DNA of 64,000 nucleotides from RUG11237 sp045126515 (GCA_045126515.1 JBGVOM010000103.1:1-64000), one strand, 5' to 3'. Numbered from the stretch's first letter, positions 8,011 to 17,415 are shown. Made by a program: numbers and translations. The notes: generated by a model from the sequence alone, not told the origin.

Positions 8011-9222
8011 ATGTTAACATTAGAAAAGTTCGAGGAAGCATCTGAACGTGTAAAAGAAGTAACTTTAGAAACCAAATTAGTGTATAGTGACTATTTCAGC
8101 AAACAGACCGGCAATAAAGTATATTTAAAACCGGAAAATATGCAGCTGACGGGAGCTTATAAATTAAGAGGAGCTTATTATAAAATCAGCACACTTACTG
8201 ACGAAGAAAGAGCTAAGGGTCTTATCACTGCATCTGCCGGAAACCATGCACAGGGGGTAGCTTTTGCGGCAAAGGCCTATGGTGCCAAGGCTACCATTGT
8301 TATGCCAACCACCACACCATTAATCAAAGTTAACCGTACAAAAAGTTATGGAGCAGAGGTAGTGCTGCACGGAGATGTGTATGATGAAGCCTGTGCTTAT
8401 GCATATGAACTGGCAGAAAAGAACGGATATACATTTATTCATCCTTTTGATGATTTGGCTGTAGCAACCGGTCAGGGAACCATAGCTATGGAGATTTTCA
8501 AGGAACTTCCATTGGTTGATTACATTTTAGTACCAATCGGTGGGGGTGGTCTGGCAACTGGTGTATCTACGTTAGCTAAAATGCTGAATCCGAAGATTAA
8601 AGTAATCGGTGTGGAACCGGCAGGGGCAAATTGCATGCAGGAATCCTTAAAAGCAGGAAAAGTTGTAAGTTTGCCGGGAGTAAATACCATTGCAGATGGT
8701 ACAGCAGTGCAGACACCAGGAAGCAAGATTTTCCCTTATATTCAGAAAAATCTGGATGATATCATCACAGTAGACGACAGTGAATTAATTGTGGCATTCC
8801 TTGATATGGTGGAAAATCACAAGATGGTTGTAGAAAATTCCGGTCTTCTTACTGTAGCAGCATTAAAACAGTTAAATGTGAAAGATAAAAAGATTGTGTC
8901 TATCTTAAGTGGCGGTAATATGGACGTGATTACCATGTCCTCTATTGTACAGCATGGATTAATACAGAGAGATAGAATATTTACAGTGTCAGTATTACTT
9001 CCTGACAAACCTGGTATGCTTAGCAAAGTATCACAGGTCATTGCAGATTTACAGGGAAATGTAATTAAGCTTGAGCACAATCAGTTTGTAAGTACAAACA
9101 GAAATGCAGCAGTTGAACTTAGAATTACATTAGAGGCGTTTGGAACAGAACATAAGCAGCAGATTTTAGATGCTCTGGAAAAGGAAAACTATAGACCAAA
9201 ATTAATCAGACCAATGCTGTAA
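8011..9222 (+). CDS. ilvA: Threonine ammonia-lyase (catabolic type, ACT domain)
   Basis: 403-residue PLP enzyme that deaminates threonine to 2-oxobutyrate. The PLP lysine is K51 in TGAYKLRGA, and the glycine-rich phosphate loop GGGGLATG is near 177. A single ACT domain from about residue 325 (LLPDKPGMLSKVSQVIADL) distinguishes it from biosynthetic IlvA with two ACT-like domains and suggests the TdcB-like class with a regulatory tail. The gene may also be named tdcB. No isoleucine genes are adjacent, so biosynthetic or fermentative use cannot be decided from context. The start follows AAGAAAGAAG. Confidence 0.92.
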   Translation: MLTLEKFEEASERVKEVTLETKLVYSDYFSKQTGNKVYLKPENMQLTGAYKLRGAYYKISTLTDEERAKGLITASAGNHAQGVAFAAKAYGAKATIVMPTTTPLIKVNRTKSYGAEVVLHGDVYDEACAYAYELAEKNGYTFIHPFDDLAVATGQGTIAMEIFKELPLVDYILVPIGGGGLATGVSTLAKMLNPKIKVIGVEPAGANCMQESLKAGKVVSLPGVNTIADGTAVQTPGSKIFPYIQKNLDDIITVDDSELIVAFLDMVENHKMVVENSGLLTVAALKQLNVKDKKIVSILSGGNMDVITMSSIVQHGLIQRDRIFTVSVLLPDKPGMLSKVSQVIADLQGNVIKLEHNQFVSTNRNAAVELRITLEAFGTEHKQQILDALEKENYRPKLIRPML

Positions 9223-9233
9223 AGGGTGAATTT

Positions 9234-10367
9234 ATGGTAATAAAAAATGCAAAAGTATATACGGAAAATTTTGAATTTCAGGAAAGAGATATCTGTGTTG
9301 AGCAAGGGGAATTTACGGAAACAGCCTCACAGCACAGAACAGTATATGCAGATGATTTGTATGCCATTCCAGGCTTAATTGATATTCATCTTCACGGTGC
9401 AGTAGGACAGGATTTCAGTGACGGTGTAGTGAAGGCGGTAGAAAAAATTGCAGAATATGAAGCATTTCACGGCATTACTACGATTATGCCTACTACCATG
9501 TCCCTGCCGGAAAAAGATTTGGCTAAGGCGGTAAAGGCAATTGCTTCTGTAAAAAATAAGAAAGAGATTCGGGCAGATATTGCAGGTGTTTATCTGGAAG
9601 GTCCATTTATGGCAAAGGAGCGGAAGGGTGTTCACAAGGAAGAAAATTTAAGACTGCCGGATTTAGCTATGGTTGACCGCTTGCAGAAAGAAGCCCGGGG
9701 AAAGATTAAGATAGTAACTGTTGCACCGGAATTGGAAGGTGCGATTGACTTTATCAAAGAAGGTAGTAAGAAGTATCGGATTTCCATTGCCCATACGTCT
9801 GCTGCTTATGAAGTTTCAAAAGAAGCTTTTGCAGCAGGGGCAAAGCAGCTGACACATTTTTTTAATGGAATGGCACCGTTTAATCACCGGGAACCGGGAA
9901 TTATTGGAGCGGCTTTGGACAATGATATGTGTATGGCAGAGCTGATTTGTGATGAATTTCATATTCATCCTACCGTAATCAATATGACATTCCGTATCTT
10001 TGGCGCAGAGCGTGTAATTTTAGTAAGCGACAGTATGCGTGCTACCGGAATGATGGATGGAGAGTATAGTTTAGGTGAGCATCAGGTGTTTGTCACTGAT
10101 GGCGTGGCACATATGAAGGATGGAACACTGGCGGGTTCCACCAGAAATCTGATGGATTGTCTGAAACTTGCGGTAAAAGAGATGAAGATTCCGTTGGAGA
10201 CTGCTGTGCGAGCAGCTACATTAAACCCTGCGGTGGCAGCAGGTGTTGATGACAAATATGGAAGCATTTCCGTAGGAAAAAGGGCCAATGCAGTGTTTGT
10301 GGATAAGGATTTGAATGTTGTGATGGTTATGAAGGATGGAAAGATTATCCGAAATGACTGGGATTAA
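9234..10367 (+). CDS. nagA: N-acetylglucosamine-6-phosphate deacetylase
   Basis: 377-residue amidohydrolase that removes acetate from GlcNAc-6-phosphate during amino-sugar use and wall recycling. Visible metal and substrate residues are H52xH54 (DIHLHGAVGQDFSD), E in YLEGPF near 122, H in IAHTSA near 187, the THFFNGM loop near 207 and the catalytic D in VSDSM near 266. Length fits the family. It lies 11 bases after the threonine ammonia-lyase gene, so the pair is probably one transcript although the functions are unrelated. nagB is not in the window. A strong terminator follows. Confidence 0.95.
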   Translation: MVIKNAKVYTENFEFQERDICVEQGEFTETASQHRTVYADDLYAIPGLIDIHLHGAVGQDFSDGVVKAVEKIAEYEAFHGITTIMPTTMSLPEKDLAKAVKAIASVKNKKEIRADIAGVYLEGPFMAKERKGVHKEENLRLPDLAMVDRLQKEARGKIKIVTVAPELEGAIDFIKEGSKKYRISIAHTSAAYEVSKEAFAAGAKQLTHFFNGMAPFNHREPGIIGAALDNDMCMAELICDEFHIHPTVINMTFRIFGAERVILVSDSMRATGMMDGEYSLGEHQVFVTDGVAHMKDGTLAGSTRNLMDCLKLAVKEMKIPLETAVRAATLNPAVAAGVDDKYGSISVGKRANAVFVDKDLNVVMVMKDGKIIRNDWD

Positions 10368-10374
10368 TACGTGG

Positions 10375-10403
10375 AAAAAGAACTGTTAAGCAGTTCTTTT
10401 TTT
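10375..10403 (+). terminator. Terminator after nagA
   Basis: AAAAAGAACTG pairs with CAGTTCTTTTT around TTAAG and ends in a run of seven T. Confidence 0.9.
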
Positions 10404-10459
10404 GTGCAAAATTTCTCAAGAAGGAAAAAGTAGTTGAGTAAAATTATGAATAAAACCAC

Positions 10460-10488
10460 TTGCAATATACCCCATAGGGGTATATAAT
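10460..10488 (+). promoter_or_regulatory. Copper-responsive promoter with CsoR operator
   Basis: The -35 TTGCAA (10460-10465) and -10 TATAAT (10483-10488) are separated by 17 bp. The spacer is occupied by the palindrome TATACCCCATAGGGGTATA (10466-10484), matching the CsoR box pattern of C/G runs in A/T flanks. CsoR bound here would block RNA polymerase until Cu(I) releases it. The downstream genes are csoR and copA, which fits autoregulation. Confidence 0.9.
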
Positions 10489-10519
10489 ACATGCATAAAA
10501 GAAAGAAAGGAAGTAAAAA

Positions 10520-10822
10520 ATGGAAGAAAAAGAGTGTTGCTGTCATAAAACAAAAGCGCGGACAGAACAAGAATATAAGGATCTGATTCATCGTTTAAAC
10601 CGTATTGAAGGACAGATTCGGGGAATCAAGGGAATGGTGGAAAAGGATGTGTACTGTACAGATATTCTGGTGCAGGTGGCGGCAGTAAATGCAGCCTTAA
10701 ACAGCTTTAATAAAGTGTTGCTGTCAAATCATATCAAAACCTGTGTCACAGAAGATATCCGTCAGGGAAAAGAAGAAACGGTAGATGAATTGTTAATGGT
10801 ATTGCAGAAATTAATGAAATAA
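10520..10822 (+). CDS. csoR: Copper-sensing repressor CsoR
   Basis: 100-residue all-helical DUF156 repressor that binds Cu(I) and releases the operator in its own promoter. The Cu(I) ligands C46 (VYCTDIL), H71 and C75 (NHIKTC) are present in the C-H-C pattern of true CsoR, which separates it from FrmR or RcnR relatives. An extra CCCH cluster at residues 6-9 may also bind metal. The start follows AAAGGAAG. Cotranscribed with copA 40 bases downstream. Confidence 0.94.
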   Translation: MEEKECCCHKTKARTEQEYKDLIHRLNRIEGQIRGIKGMVEKDVYCTDILVQVAAVNAALNSFNKVLLSNHIKTCVTEDIRQGKEETVDELLMVLQKLMK

Positions 10823-10862
10823 GATTTTCTGGAAACACTATGAAAAAGGCAGGTGTAGAAAA

Positions 10863-13382
10863 ATGAAACAATATACGGTAACGGGAATGAGCTGTGCTGC
10901 ATGTAGTAGCAGGGTGGAAAAAGCAGTATCTGAAGTGGAAGGTGTCACATCCTGCTCTGTCAGCCTGTTGACCAATTCCATGGGAGTGGAGGGCACTGCA
11001 AGAGATGAAGATATAAAAAAGGCGGTAGAAGATGCAGGATATGGTATTTTAAGTAAAGAAGAAAGTTTTCGTGATTCAAAGCAAAATTCAGAGGAAGAAG
11101 CACTGAAAGACAGGGAAACACCAGTATTAAAAAAACGTCTGATTGCTTCAATGTTTTTCCTGTTGGTGCTAATGTACTTTTCCATGGGTCACATGATGTG
11201 GGGATGGCCGTTGCCGGATTTTTTCGAGGACAATCATATAGCAATGGGATTAATTCAGCTATTGCTTACTGTAGCAATCATGGTAATCAATCAGAAATTT
11301 TTTATCAGTGGATTTAAAGGGCTATACCATAGAGCACCTAATATGGATACGTTAGTTGCATTAGGCTCTACGGCTGCGTTTGTATATAGTACTTATGCTT
11401 TGTTTGCCATGACAGACGCACAGGTAAGGGGGGATATGGATGGCGTAATGATGTATATGCATGAGTTTTACTTCGAATCAGCCGCCATGATTTTAGCCTT
11501 AATTACGCTGGGAAAAATGCTGGAGGCAAGAGCCAAAGGAAGAACTACAGATGCTTTGAAAGGATTGATGAAGTTATCTCCCAAAACTGCAAATGTATTG
11601 CGAAATGGCATAGAAGGACAAGTTGCCATAGAGCAGGTGAAAAAAGGAGATATCTTTCTTGTGCGGCCTGGAGAGGCAATTCCAGTGGATGGAATTATCA
11701 TAGAAGGAAGTAGCGCAGTGAATGAGGCTGCACTTACCGGAGAAAGTATTCCAGTGGATAAAGAGGTGGGAGATATGGTGTCTGCCGCCACAACTAACCA
11801 GTCCGGGTTCTTAAAATGTGAGGCAAGCAGAGTGGGAGAAGACACCACATTGTCGCAGATTATCAAGATGGTAAGTGACGCAGCGGCTACGAAAGCGCCT
11901 ATTGCCAAGGTGGCAGATAAAGTATCCGGCGTTTTTGTACCGGCAGTAATTACTATAGCGGTACTTACGATTACGGTATGGCTTCTTTGTGGAGAAAGTA
12001 TCGGATTTGCACTGGCAAGAGGAATTTCAGTTCTGGTTATTAGTTGCCCTTGTGCATTAGGATTAGCAACACCGGTAGCAATTATGGTGGGCAATGGCAT
12101 TGGTGCGAAAAACGGAATTATGTTTAAAACAGCGGTATCTTTGGAAGAAACCGGGAAAACGCAGATTGTGGCATTAGATAAAACAGGAACTATTACAGAG
12201 GGAACTCCAAAGGTTACAGATGTGATACCGGCTGAGGGTATTCAAAAGCAAAAACTATTGTTTTTGGCTAATGCATTAGAACAAAAAAGTGAGCATCCTT
12301 TAGCTGGTGCAATTCTTGAGTTTGCAAAAGAACAAGGCGTGGAAACAGCAGAAGTTTCTGAATTTCAGGCTTTGCCGGGGAATGGTCTGTCAGCTAAATT
12401 AAATGGTGCTATTCTTTGCGGTGGAAATGCCTCCTACATCAGTAGTCTGACAGAAATAGGAGCAGAAATGCAGGGAAAATCCGAAACTTTGGCAGAAGAA
12501 GGAAAAACACCGCTGTTTTTTACAGAAAACGGCAAGCTGCTTGGAATGATTGCAGTTGCAGATGTAATAAAAGAGGACAGCCCCAGTGCAGTGAAAGAAT
12601 TGCAAAACATGGGAATCCGTGTAGTAATGTTGACTGGAGATAATGAAAAGACGGCAAATGCAATCGGAAAACAGGCAGGTGTTGATGAAGTGATTGCAGG
12701 GGTACTGCCGGAAGGAAAAGAGAGTGTTATCCGGACGTTGCAAAAAAAAGGCAAGGTTGCCATGGTAGGTGATGGTATCAATGATGCACCGGCGCTTACC
12801 CGGGCTGATATAGGAATTGCAATAGGTGCAGGTACGGATGTAGCAGTGGACGCAGCAGATGTGGTGCTGATGAAAAGCAGACTCAGCGATGTGCCGGCAG
12901 CTATTCGGTTAAGTCGTGCCACTTTAAAGAATATTCATGAGAATTTATTTTGGGCATTTATTTATAATGTGATTGGGATTCCGTTGGCGGCAGGTGTCTG
13001 GATTCCTGTTTTTGGCTGGAAATTGAATCCTATGTTTGGAGCTGCCGCCATGAGTTTATCCAGTTTTTGTGTAGTAATGAATGCATTGCGACTTAACCTG
13101 TGCTCAATTTATGATGCAGGAAAAGATAGAAAAAGAAAAACAAAACATAGTAAGAAAATGGAGGAAAAAGAAATGACAAAGACAATGGAAATTGAAGGAA
13201 TGATGTGTGGACACTGTGAAGCTTCCGTAAAGAAAGCGTTAGAAGCAATCGAGGGAGTCGAAGAAGCAAAAGTAAGCCACGAAGCCGGAACAGCAGTTGT
13301 AACTTTAAATACTGAAGTGCCGGACGTGATACTAAAAAAAGCAGTGGAAGATAAAGACTATAAAGTTACTTCCATTCAGTAA
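10863..13382 (+). CDS. copA: Cu(I)-exporting P1B-type ATPase CopA with C-terminal CopZ-like domain
   Basis: 839-residue membrane ATPase for copper efflux. Order: an N-terminal heavy-metal-associated domain with C11xxC14, transmembrane helices, the ion-binding CPC motif (C395-P-C397), the phosphorylation motif D439KTGT, GDGINDAP, and last transmembrane helices. After a Lys-rich linker (KDRKRKTKHSKK) comes a second metal-binding domain with C782xxC785 at the extreme C-terminus, an unusual place. That tail has its own GGAGG and ATG and could also be made as a free chaperone (see next feature). Regulated by CsoR. A long palindrome begins at the stop codon. Confidence 0.96.
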   Translation: MKQYTVTGMSCAACSSRVEKAVSEVEGVTSCSVSLLTNSMGVEGTARDEDIKKAVEDAGYGILSKEESFRDSKQNSEEEALKDRETPVLKKRLIASMFFLLVLMYFSMGHMMWGWPLPDFFEDNHIAMGLIQLLLTVAIMVINQKFFISGFKGLYHRAPNMDTLVALGSTAAFVYSTYALFAMTDAQVRGDMDGVMMYMHEFYFESAAMILALITLGKMLEARAKGRTTDALKGLMKLSPKTANVLRNGIEGQVAIEQVKKGDIFLVRPGEAIPVDGIIIEGSSAVNEAALTGESIPVDKEVGDMVSAATTNQSGFLKCEASRVGEDTTLSQIIKMVSDAAATKAPIAKVADKVSGVFVPAVITIAVLTITVWLLCGESIGFALARGISVLVISCPCALGLATPVAIMVGNGIGAKNGIMFKTAVSLEETGKTQIVALDKTGTITEGTPKVTDVIPAEGIQKQKLLFLANALEQKSEHPLAGAILEFAKEQGVETAEVSEFQALPGNGLSAKLNGAILCGGNASYISSLTEIGAEMQGKSETLAEEGKTPLFFTENGKLLGMIAVADVIKEDSPSAVKELQNMGIRVVMLTGDNEKTANAIGKQAGVDEVIAGVLPEGKESVIRTLQKKGKVAMVGDGINDAPALTRADIGIAIGAGTDVAVDAADVVLMKSRLSDVPAAIRLSRATLKNIHENLFWAFIYNVIGIPLAAGVWIPVFGWKLNPMFGAAAMSLSSFCVVMNALRLNLCSIYDAGKDRKRKTKHSKKMEEKEMTKTMEIEGMMCGHCEASVKKALEAIEGVEEAKVSHEAGTAVVTLNTEVPDVILKKAVEDKDYKVTSIQ
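13173..13382 (+). CDS. Possible internal in-frame copper chaperone (CopZ) start within copA
   Basis: GGAGG at 13160-13164 lies 8 bases before an in-frame ATG at 13173. Initiation here would give a free 69-residue protein identical to the C-terminal domain of CopA, exactly the usual length of CopZ, with the MMCGHC copper site. The linker upstream is Lys/Arg-rich and its codons happen to encode the ribosome site. Internal initiation is inferred; alternatively this may be the scar of a copA-copZ gene fusion, with the old ribosome site retained but unused. Confidence 0.5.
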   Translation: MTKTMEIEGMMCGHCEASVKKALEAIEGVEEAKVSHEAGTAVVTLNTEVPDVILKKAVEDKDYKVTSIQ

Positions 13383-13530
13383 AACGCACTATTTCTTTCA
13401 TCGCTGTTGTAATGCACAGCCCATAATAAATATAGAAGCTTCCTGAGCTGTTTAGAGTCTGCTCAGGAAGCTTCTATATTTATTATGGGCGTCTTTCCAA
13501 CTACTATGAATAAAAGAAATAGTACGTTTT
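13381..13530 (+). repeat. Nested palindrome, short-family copy A
   Basis: The inner arms 13419-13448 and 13461-13490 are perfect 30-bp complements (GCCCATAATA...GAGC) around a 12-base loop. Family flanks GTTGT-N-ATGCACA (5') and GTC-N4-CAAC (3') add a further GTTG/CAAC pairing. Outside these, AAAACGcACTATTTCTTT (13381-13398) pairs with 13513-13530 at 17 of 18 positions. The whole 150 bp can form one hairpin that starts in the copA stop codon. No T-tract follows, so it is not a classical terminator. Confidence 0.85.
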
Positions 13531-13536
13531 GCTGAA

Positions 13537-13631
13537 ATCCTAGTAAAAAAATAGGAAAAATATGGAAAAACCTATTGACAAATGAAAAAACATGAGGTAA
13601 TATCATATAAAACCTAGCGGAGAAGTAGGAA
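13537..13631 (+). promoter_or_regulatory. Sulfate operon promoter flanked by two copies of the cys operator
   Basis: -35 TTGACA (13575-13580), 17-bp spacer, -10 TAATAT (13598-13603). An inverted motif ATCCTAG-N7-ATAGGAA lies upstream at 13537-13557, and a second one AACCTAG-N7-GTAGGAA lies downstream of the start region at 13611-13631. The same geometry occurs at the cysK and metY promoters, so these are probably binding sites of a common sulfur regulator, with the locally encoded Rrf2 protein the prime candidate. Confidence 0.75.
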
Positions 13632-13650
13632 AGAAAGAGAGGAAGAGATT

Positions 13651-14664
13651 ATGAAAAAAAGAGTGATTAGTATTATTTTAGCAGGAGTTTTGGCAGTGGG
13701 GAGTCTTAGCGGATGCGGTTCTGCTACTGAAAGTGGGGTGGTGCAACTGACAAATGTGTCTTATGATCCAACGAGAGAATTATATGAGGCATACAATAAA
13801 GTTTTTGCAGAGCATTGGAAAGAACAGACGGGCCAAGAGGTGGAAGTTACACAATCTCATGGAGGTTCCGGAAAACAAGCATTAGAGGTTGCTAATGGTC
13901 TGGAGGCAGATGTTGTTACTCTGGCATTGGAATACGATGTAAAGGCTGTAGAAGAAGCAGGACTCATTGAAGCGGAATGGATTGATGAATTTGATTTGGA
14001 CAGTTCGCCATATACTTCGACTATTGTGTTCCTTGTTCGTAAAGGAAATCCAAAGGATATTCATGACTGGGATGATTTAGTGAAGGATGGCGTAGGTGTT
14101 ATCACACCAAATCCGAAAACTTCTGGTGGTGCAAGATGGAATTATTTAGCTGCGTGGGCATATGCAAAGCAGTTGTATAATGGCGATGAAGCACAGATAA
14201 AAGAGTTTATAAAGAAACTCTACGAAAATGTGCTGGTGTTAGATTCCGGTGCAAGAGGAGCCACCACTTCTTTCGTGGAAAATGGTCAGGGAGATGTACT
14301 GATTGCATGGGAAAATGAAGCATTTCTTTCCATAAAAGATTATCCGGATGAGTATGAAATCATAACTCCAAGTATCAGTATTTTAGCCCAGCCATCTGTT
14401 GCAGTGGTGGATTCCGTGGTGGATTCTAAGGGAACAAGAGATGTGGCAACAGAATATTTAAATTATTTATATTCTGATGAGGCACAGCGCATTGCCGGGG
14501 ACAATTACTATCGTCCATCCAATCAGGAAATTTTACAGGAATATGCAGATGTATTTGATTTAGATATTAATCTGGTTACGATAGATGATTTTGGAGGCTG
14601 GGATGAAGCTCAGGAAACCCATTTTGCAGACGGCGGTATCTTTGACCAGATATATGAAAAGTAA
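13651..14664 (+). CDS. sbp: Sulfate ABC transporter substrate-binding lipoprotein
   Basis: 337-residue extracellular lipoprotein that captures sulfate (possibly thiosulfate) for the CysTWA importer. The N-terminal signal ends in a lipobox LSGC with the lipidated Cys22. The mature protein has the Sbp/CysP family pattern VSYDPTRELY and SHGGSGKQA, the latter part of the oxyanion-binding loop. GGAAGAG precedes ATG 13651. It is the first gene of the sulfate operon, 15 bases before the permease genes. Confidence 0.95.
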   Translation: MKKRVISIILAGVLAVGSLSGCGSATESGVVQLTNVSYDPTRELYEAYNKVFAEHWKEQTGQEVEVTQSHGGSGKQALEVANGLEADVVTLALEYDVKAVEEAGLIEAEWIDEFDLDSSPYTSTIVFLVRKGNPKDIHDWDDLVKDGVGVITPNPKTSGGARWNYLAAWAYAKQLYNGDEAQIKEFIKKLYENVLVLDSGARGATTSFVENGQGDVLIAWENEAFLSIKDYPDEYEIITPSISILAQPSVAVVDSVVDSKGTRDVATEYLNYLYSDEAQRIAGDNYYRPSNQEILQEYADVFDLDINLVTIDDFGGWDEAQETHFADGGIFDQIYEK

Positions 14665-14679
14665 AGGCAGGAAGAAAGA

Positions 14680-15513
14680 ATGAAAAGAAGTAAGAGAAGT
14701 GTCATTCCGGGATTTGGAATTTCTATGGGGGTAACCCTTACGATGTTAAGCATAATTGTATTAATACCATTAATATCTCTGGTAGTATTTACGTTGCAAA
14801 TGGATGTAAAAGAAATTATAGAAGTCATTACCAGAGAACGTGTGTTAGCCGGCTTTAAAGTCAGCTTTCTGACAGCTTTCATAGCATCTTTAATCAATGC
14901 AGTCATGGGATTAATATTGGCATGGGTGCTGGTCAGATATGACTTTCCCGGGAAAAAGATTATGGACGGAATGATTGAACTTCCCTTTGCAATGCCAACC
15001 GCGGTAGCTGGTATTGCCTTAACTTCTTTAACTACGAATCAGGGATTAGTGGGCAGTTTCTTTGCAAGATACGGAATTAAAATTGCTTATACAAAAATCG
15101 GAATTACTGTGGCACTGGTTTTTGTAGGACTTCCTTTTGTGGTGCGATCCGTACAGCCGGTGTTAGAAAAGTTGGATTATTCTTACGAAGAGGCTGCCGG
15201 AGTGCTGGGAGCAGGAAGACTTACTATTTTCTGGAAAGTTATTTTTCCAGAAGTGGTGCCGGCATTGTTTACCGGATTCGGGCTTGCATTTGGACGTTGT
15301 CTTGGAGAATACGGAAGCGTGGTTTTCATTGCAGGAAATAAACCGTACGAAACAGAAATTGTGCCATTGCTTATTATGTCAGAACTGCAGGAATTTGATT
15401 ATTCCAGTGCCACTGCCATAGCACTTGTTATGTTATTGGTATCGTTTTTCATTTTGTTTTTAATTAATATGATACAGGCAAGAAATACAAGAATATTAAA
15501 GGGAGGAAGATAA
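14680..15513 (+). CDS. cysT: Sulfate ABC transporter permease CysT
   Basis: 277-residue inner-membrane permease with six predicted transmembrane segments. The cytoplasmic coupling (EAA) loop reads YEEAAGVLGAGRLTIFWKV near 172-190. The CysT/CysU subfamily assignment rests on order (sbp-cysT-cysW-cysA) and on the P-[AT]-A-V-A-G segment after the third helix. It ends two bases before cysW, as expected of a heterodimeric permease pair. Confidence 0.93.
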   Translation: MKRSKRSVIPGFGISMGVTLTMLSIIVLIPLISLVVFTLQMDVKEIIEVITRERVLAGFKVSFLTAFIASLINAVMGLILAWVLVRYDFPGKKIMDGMIELPFAMPTAVAGIALTSLTTNQGLVGSFFARYGIKIAYTKIGITVALVFVGLPFVVRSVQPVLEKLDYSYEEAAGVLGAGRLTIFWKVIFPEVVPALFTGFGLAFGRCLGEYGSVVFIAGNKPYETEIVPLLIMSELQEFDYSSATAIALVMLLVSFFILFLINMIQARNTRILKGGR

Positions 15514-15515
15514 AC

Positions 15516-16337
15516 ATGCATGAAGAAAAAGCAGGCTCAAAAATAATAAAAGGATTTTTAATTGGAATCAGCGTGCTGTTTTTGTTTGTTATGCTGTTAC
15601 TTCCATTATTCGTTGTAATTACAGAAGCCTTGAGAAGTGGCTGGAATACATATATTGAATCCATTACAGACAAATATACAGTAAATGCATTGCTATTGAC
15701 ACTGAAAGCGACAGTAATTGCGGTAGCGGTAAATACAGTATTCGGAATATTTGCGGCATGGTCTATTACAAAATTTCATTTTAAAGGCAAAAAGATTCTT
15801 ACCACATTAATAGACGTTCCGGTTACGGTATCGCCAATTATTGCAGGTTTGATTTTTGTGTTGACTTTTGGACGCCAGAGTTTTTTATATCCTTATTTGC
15901 AGGAGGCGGGTATTAAAATCGTTTTTGCAGTACCGGGGATTATACTGGCAACTATATTTGTGACTTTTCCTTTTATATCCAGGGAACTGATACCGGTGCT
16001 TGAAGCACAGGGAACAGAGGAAGAAGAAGCGGCGGCATTGATGGGTGCCAGTGGATTTACAATATTCAGGAAAGTGACATTTCCCCATATTAAATGGGCG
16101 TTTATCTATGGAATTGTGCTGTGTACGGCAAGAGCCATGGGAGAATTCGGAGCAGTATCGGTGTTGTCAGGACACCTGAGAGGTCTTACCAACACATTGC
16201 CATTGCATGTGGAAATTTTATTTAATGAATTTCAGTATGTACCGGCATTTGCCGTGTCTTCCATATTGGTAATGTTTGCGATTGTCATACTGGTGATTCG
16301 AAGCGTTGTGGAAAATGTCTCGGGAAAGGAGAAGTAA
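15516..16337 (+). CDS. cysW: Sulfate ABC transporter permease CysW
   Basis: 273-residue second permease subunit, six predicted transmembrane segments. The EAA loop TEEEEAAALMGASGFTIF lies near 168-185, followed by the CysW-like GEFGAVSVLSGH segment. The start ATG has GGGAGGA close upstream. It would pair with CysT to form the sulfate channel energised by CysA, whose gene begins three bases downstream. Confidence 0.93.
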   Translation: MHEEKAGSKIIKGFLIGISVLFLFVMLLLPLFVVITEALRSGWNTYIESITDKYTVNALLLTLKATVIAVAVNTVFGIFAAWSITKFHFKGKKILTTLIDVPVTVSPIIAGLIFVLTFGRQSFLYPYLQEAGIKIVFAVPGIILATIFVTFPFISRELIPVLEAQGTEEEEAAALMGASGFTIFRKVTFPHIKWAFIYGIVLCTARAMGEFGAVSVLSGHLRGLTNTLPLHVEILFNEFQYVPAFAVSSILVMFAIVILVIRSVVENVSGKEK

Positions 16338-16340
16338 CAA

Positions 16341-17399
16341 ATGTACGTTGAATTAAAAAATATTAATAAAACTTTTGGCGATTTTAAAGCGTCTGATAAT
16401 GTGAATTTTAAGATAGAAAAAGGAAAACTGATTGGTTTGTTAGGAGCAAGTGGAAGCGGCAAAACAACAATTCTAAGAATGATAGCCGGGTTGGAAACAC
16501 CGGACAGTGGAGAAATCATAATTGATGGGCAGGTGGTAAATGATATACCGGCAAGCAAGCGAGGTATTGGATTTGTATTTCAAAATTATGCACTGTTTCG
16601 TTATATGAGTGTATATGACAATATTGCTTTTGGATTAAAGGTGCAGAAGGCAGATAAAAAATATATTCATGACCGTGTAATGGAGTTGGTAAAATTAATT
16701 GGACTAGAAGGGTTAGAGAAAAGATATCCAAGTCAGTTGTCCGGCGGACAAAGGCAGAGGGTTGCCTTTGCCAGAGCGTTGGCACCAAACCCCCATCTGC
16801 TGCTTTTGGATGAACCTTTTGCCGCTATTGATGCAAAGGTGCGTAAGGAACTGCGGAGCTGGTTAAAAGAAATGATAGAAAAACTGGGAATTACCAGTAT
16901 TTTCGTAACCCACGATCAGGATGAGGCAATTGAAGTGGCAGATGAAATTATCATTACCAACAAAGGAAGAATAGAGCAGAAAGGTACTCCTTTGGATATT
17001 TATCAGAATCCTAAGACACCATATGTGGCTTCCTTCTTTGGTCAGCCGTCTACGGTAAAAGATTATCAAGGGTTTCACAGCTTTGAGAAAATTGAAAATG
17101 CAGATGTGGCGATTATCCGTCCGGAATTTGTAAAAGTAACCAAAAAGAATGAGGTGCAGCGATTCAAAAGTTCTGCTTCCGAAGGCATTGTGGAAAAAAT
17201 AGCCTTCCGGGGAGATAATTTAGAACTTACCATACGAGTGAACGATTGCCTGCTTACTGCCAAGAGAGGATTGGAGGAACAGCCGGTGAAAGAAGGAGAA
17301 ACCGTGGATGTTTTCCTGTACAGGATATTTGTAACGGCAGGAGAAACCGTGCATTTGCTGGATAACAAGGCACTGCAGGAGGATTCTATATTCATCTAA
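16341..17399 (+). CDS. cysA: Sulfate/thiosulfate import ATPase CysA
   Basis: 352-residue ABC ATPase energising sulfate import. Walker A GASGSGKT at 35-42, signature LSGGQRQR near 133, Walker B LLLLDEPFAAID near 153 and the H-loop VTHDQDEA follow in order. A C-terminal regulatory (TOBE-like) domain from about residue 235 is consistent with CysA/PotA-type importers. Translationally coupled to cysW; the aprA gene begins just after. Confidence 0.94.
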   Translation: MYVELKNINKTFGDFKASDNVNFKIEKGKLIGLLGASGSGKTTILRMIAGLETPDSGEIIIDGQVVNDIPASKRGIGFVFQNYALFRYMSVYDNIAFGLKVQKADKKYIHDRVMELVKLIGLEGLEKRYPSQLSGGQRQRVAFARALAPNPHLLLLDEPFAAIDAKVRKELRSWLKEMIEKLGITSIFVTHDQDEAIEVADEIIITNKGRIEQKGTPLDIYQNPKTPYVASFFGQPSTVKDYQGFHSFEKIENADVAIIRPEFVKVTKKNEVQRFKSSASEGIVEKIAFRGDNLELTIRVNDCLLTAKRGLEEQPVKEGETVDVFLYRIFVTAGETVHLLDNKALQEDSIFI

Positions 17400-17415
17400 T
17401 ATGGAAGGAGAAACT

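Noticed and set aside
13381..13530. Ordinary intrinsic terminator of copA
   Set aside because: The stem is far longer than needed and no T-tract follows on either side; it is a member of a dispersed repeat family. A role in ending transcription is still possible.
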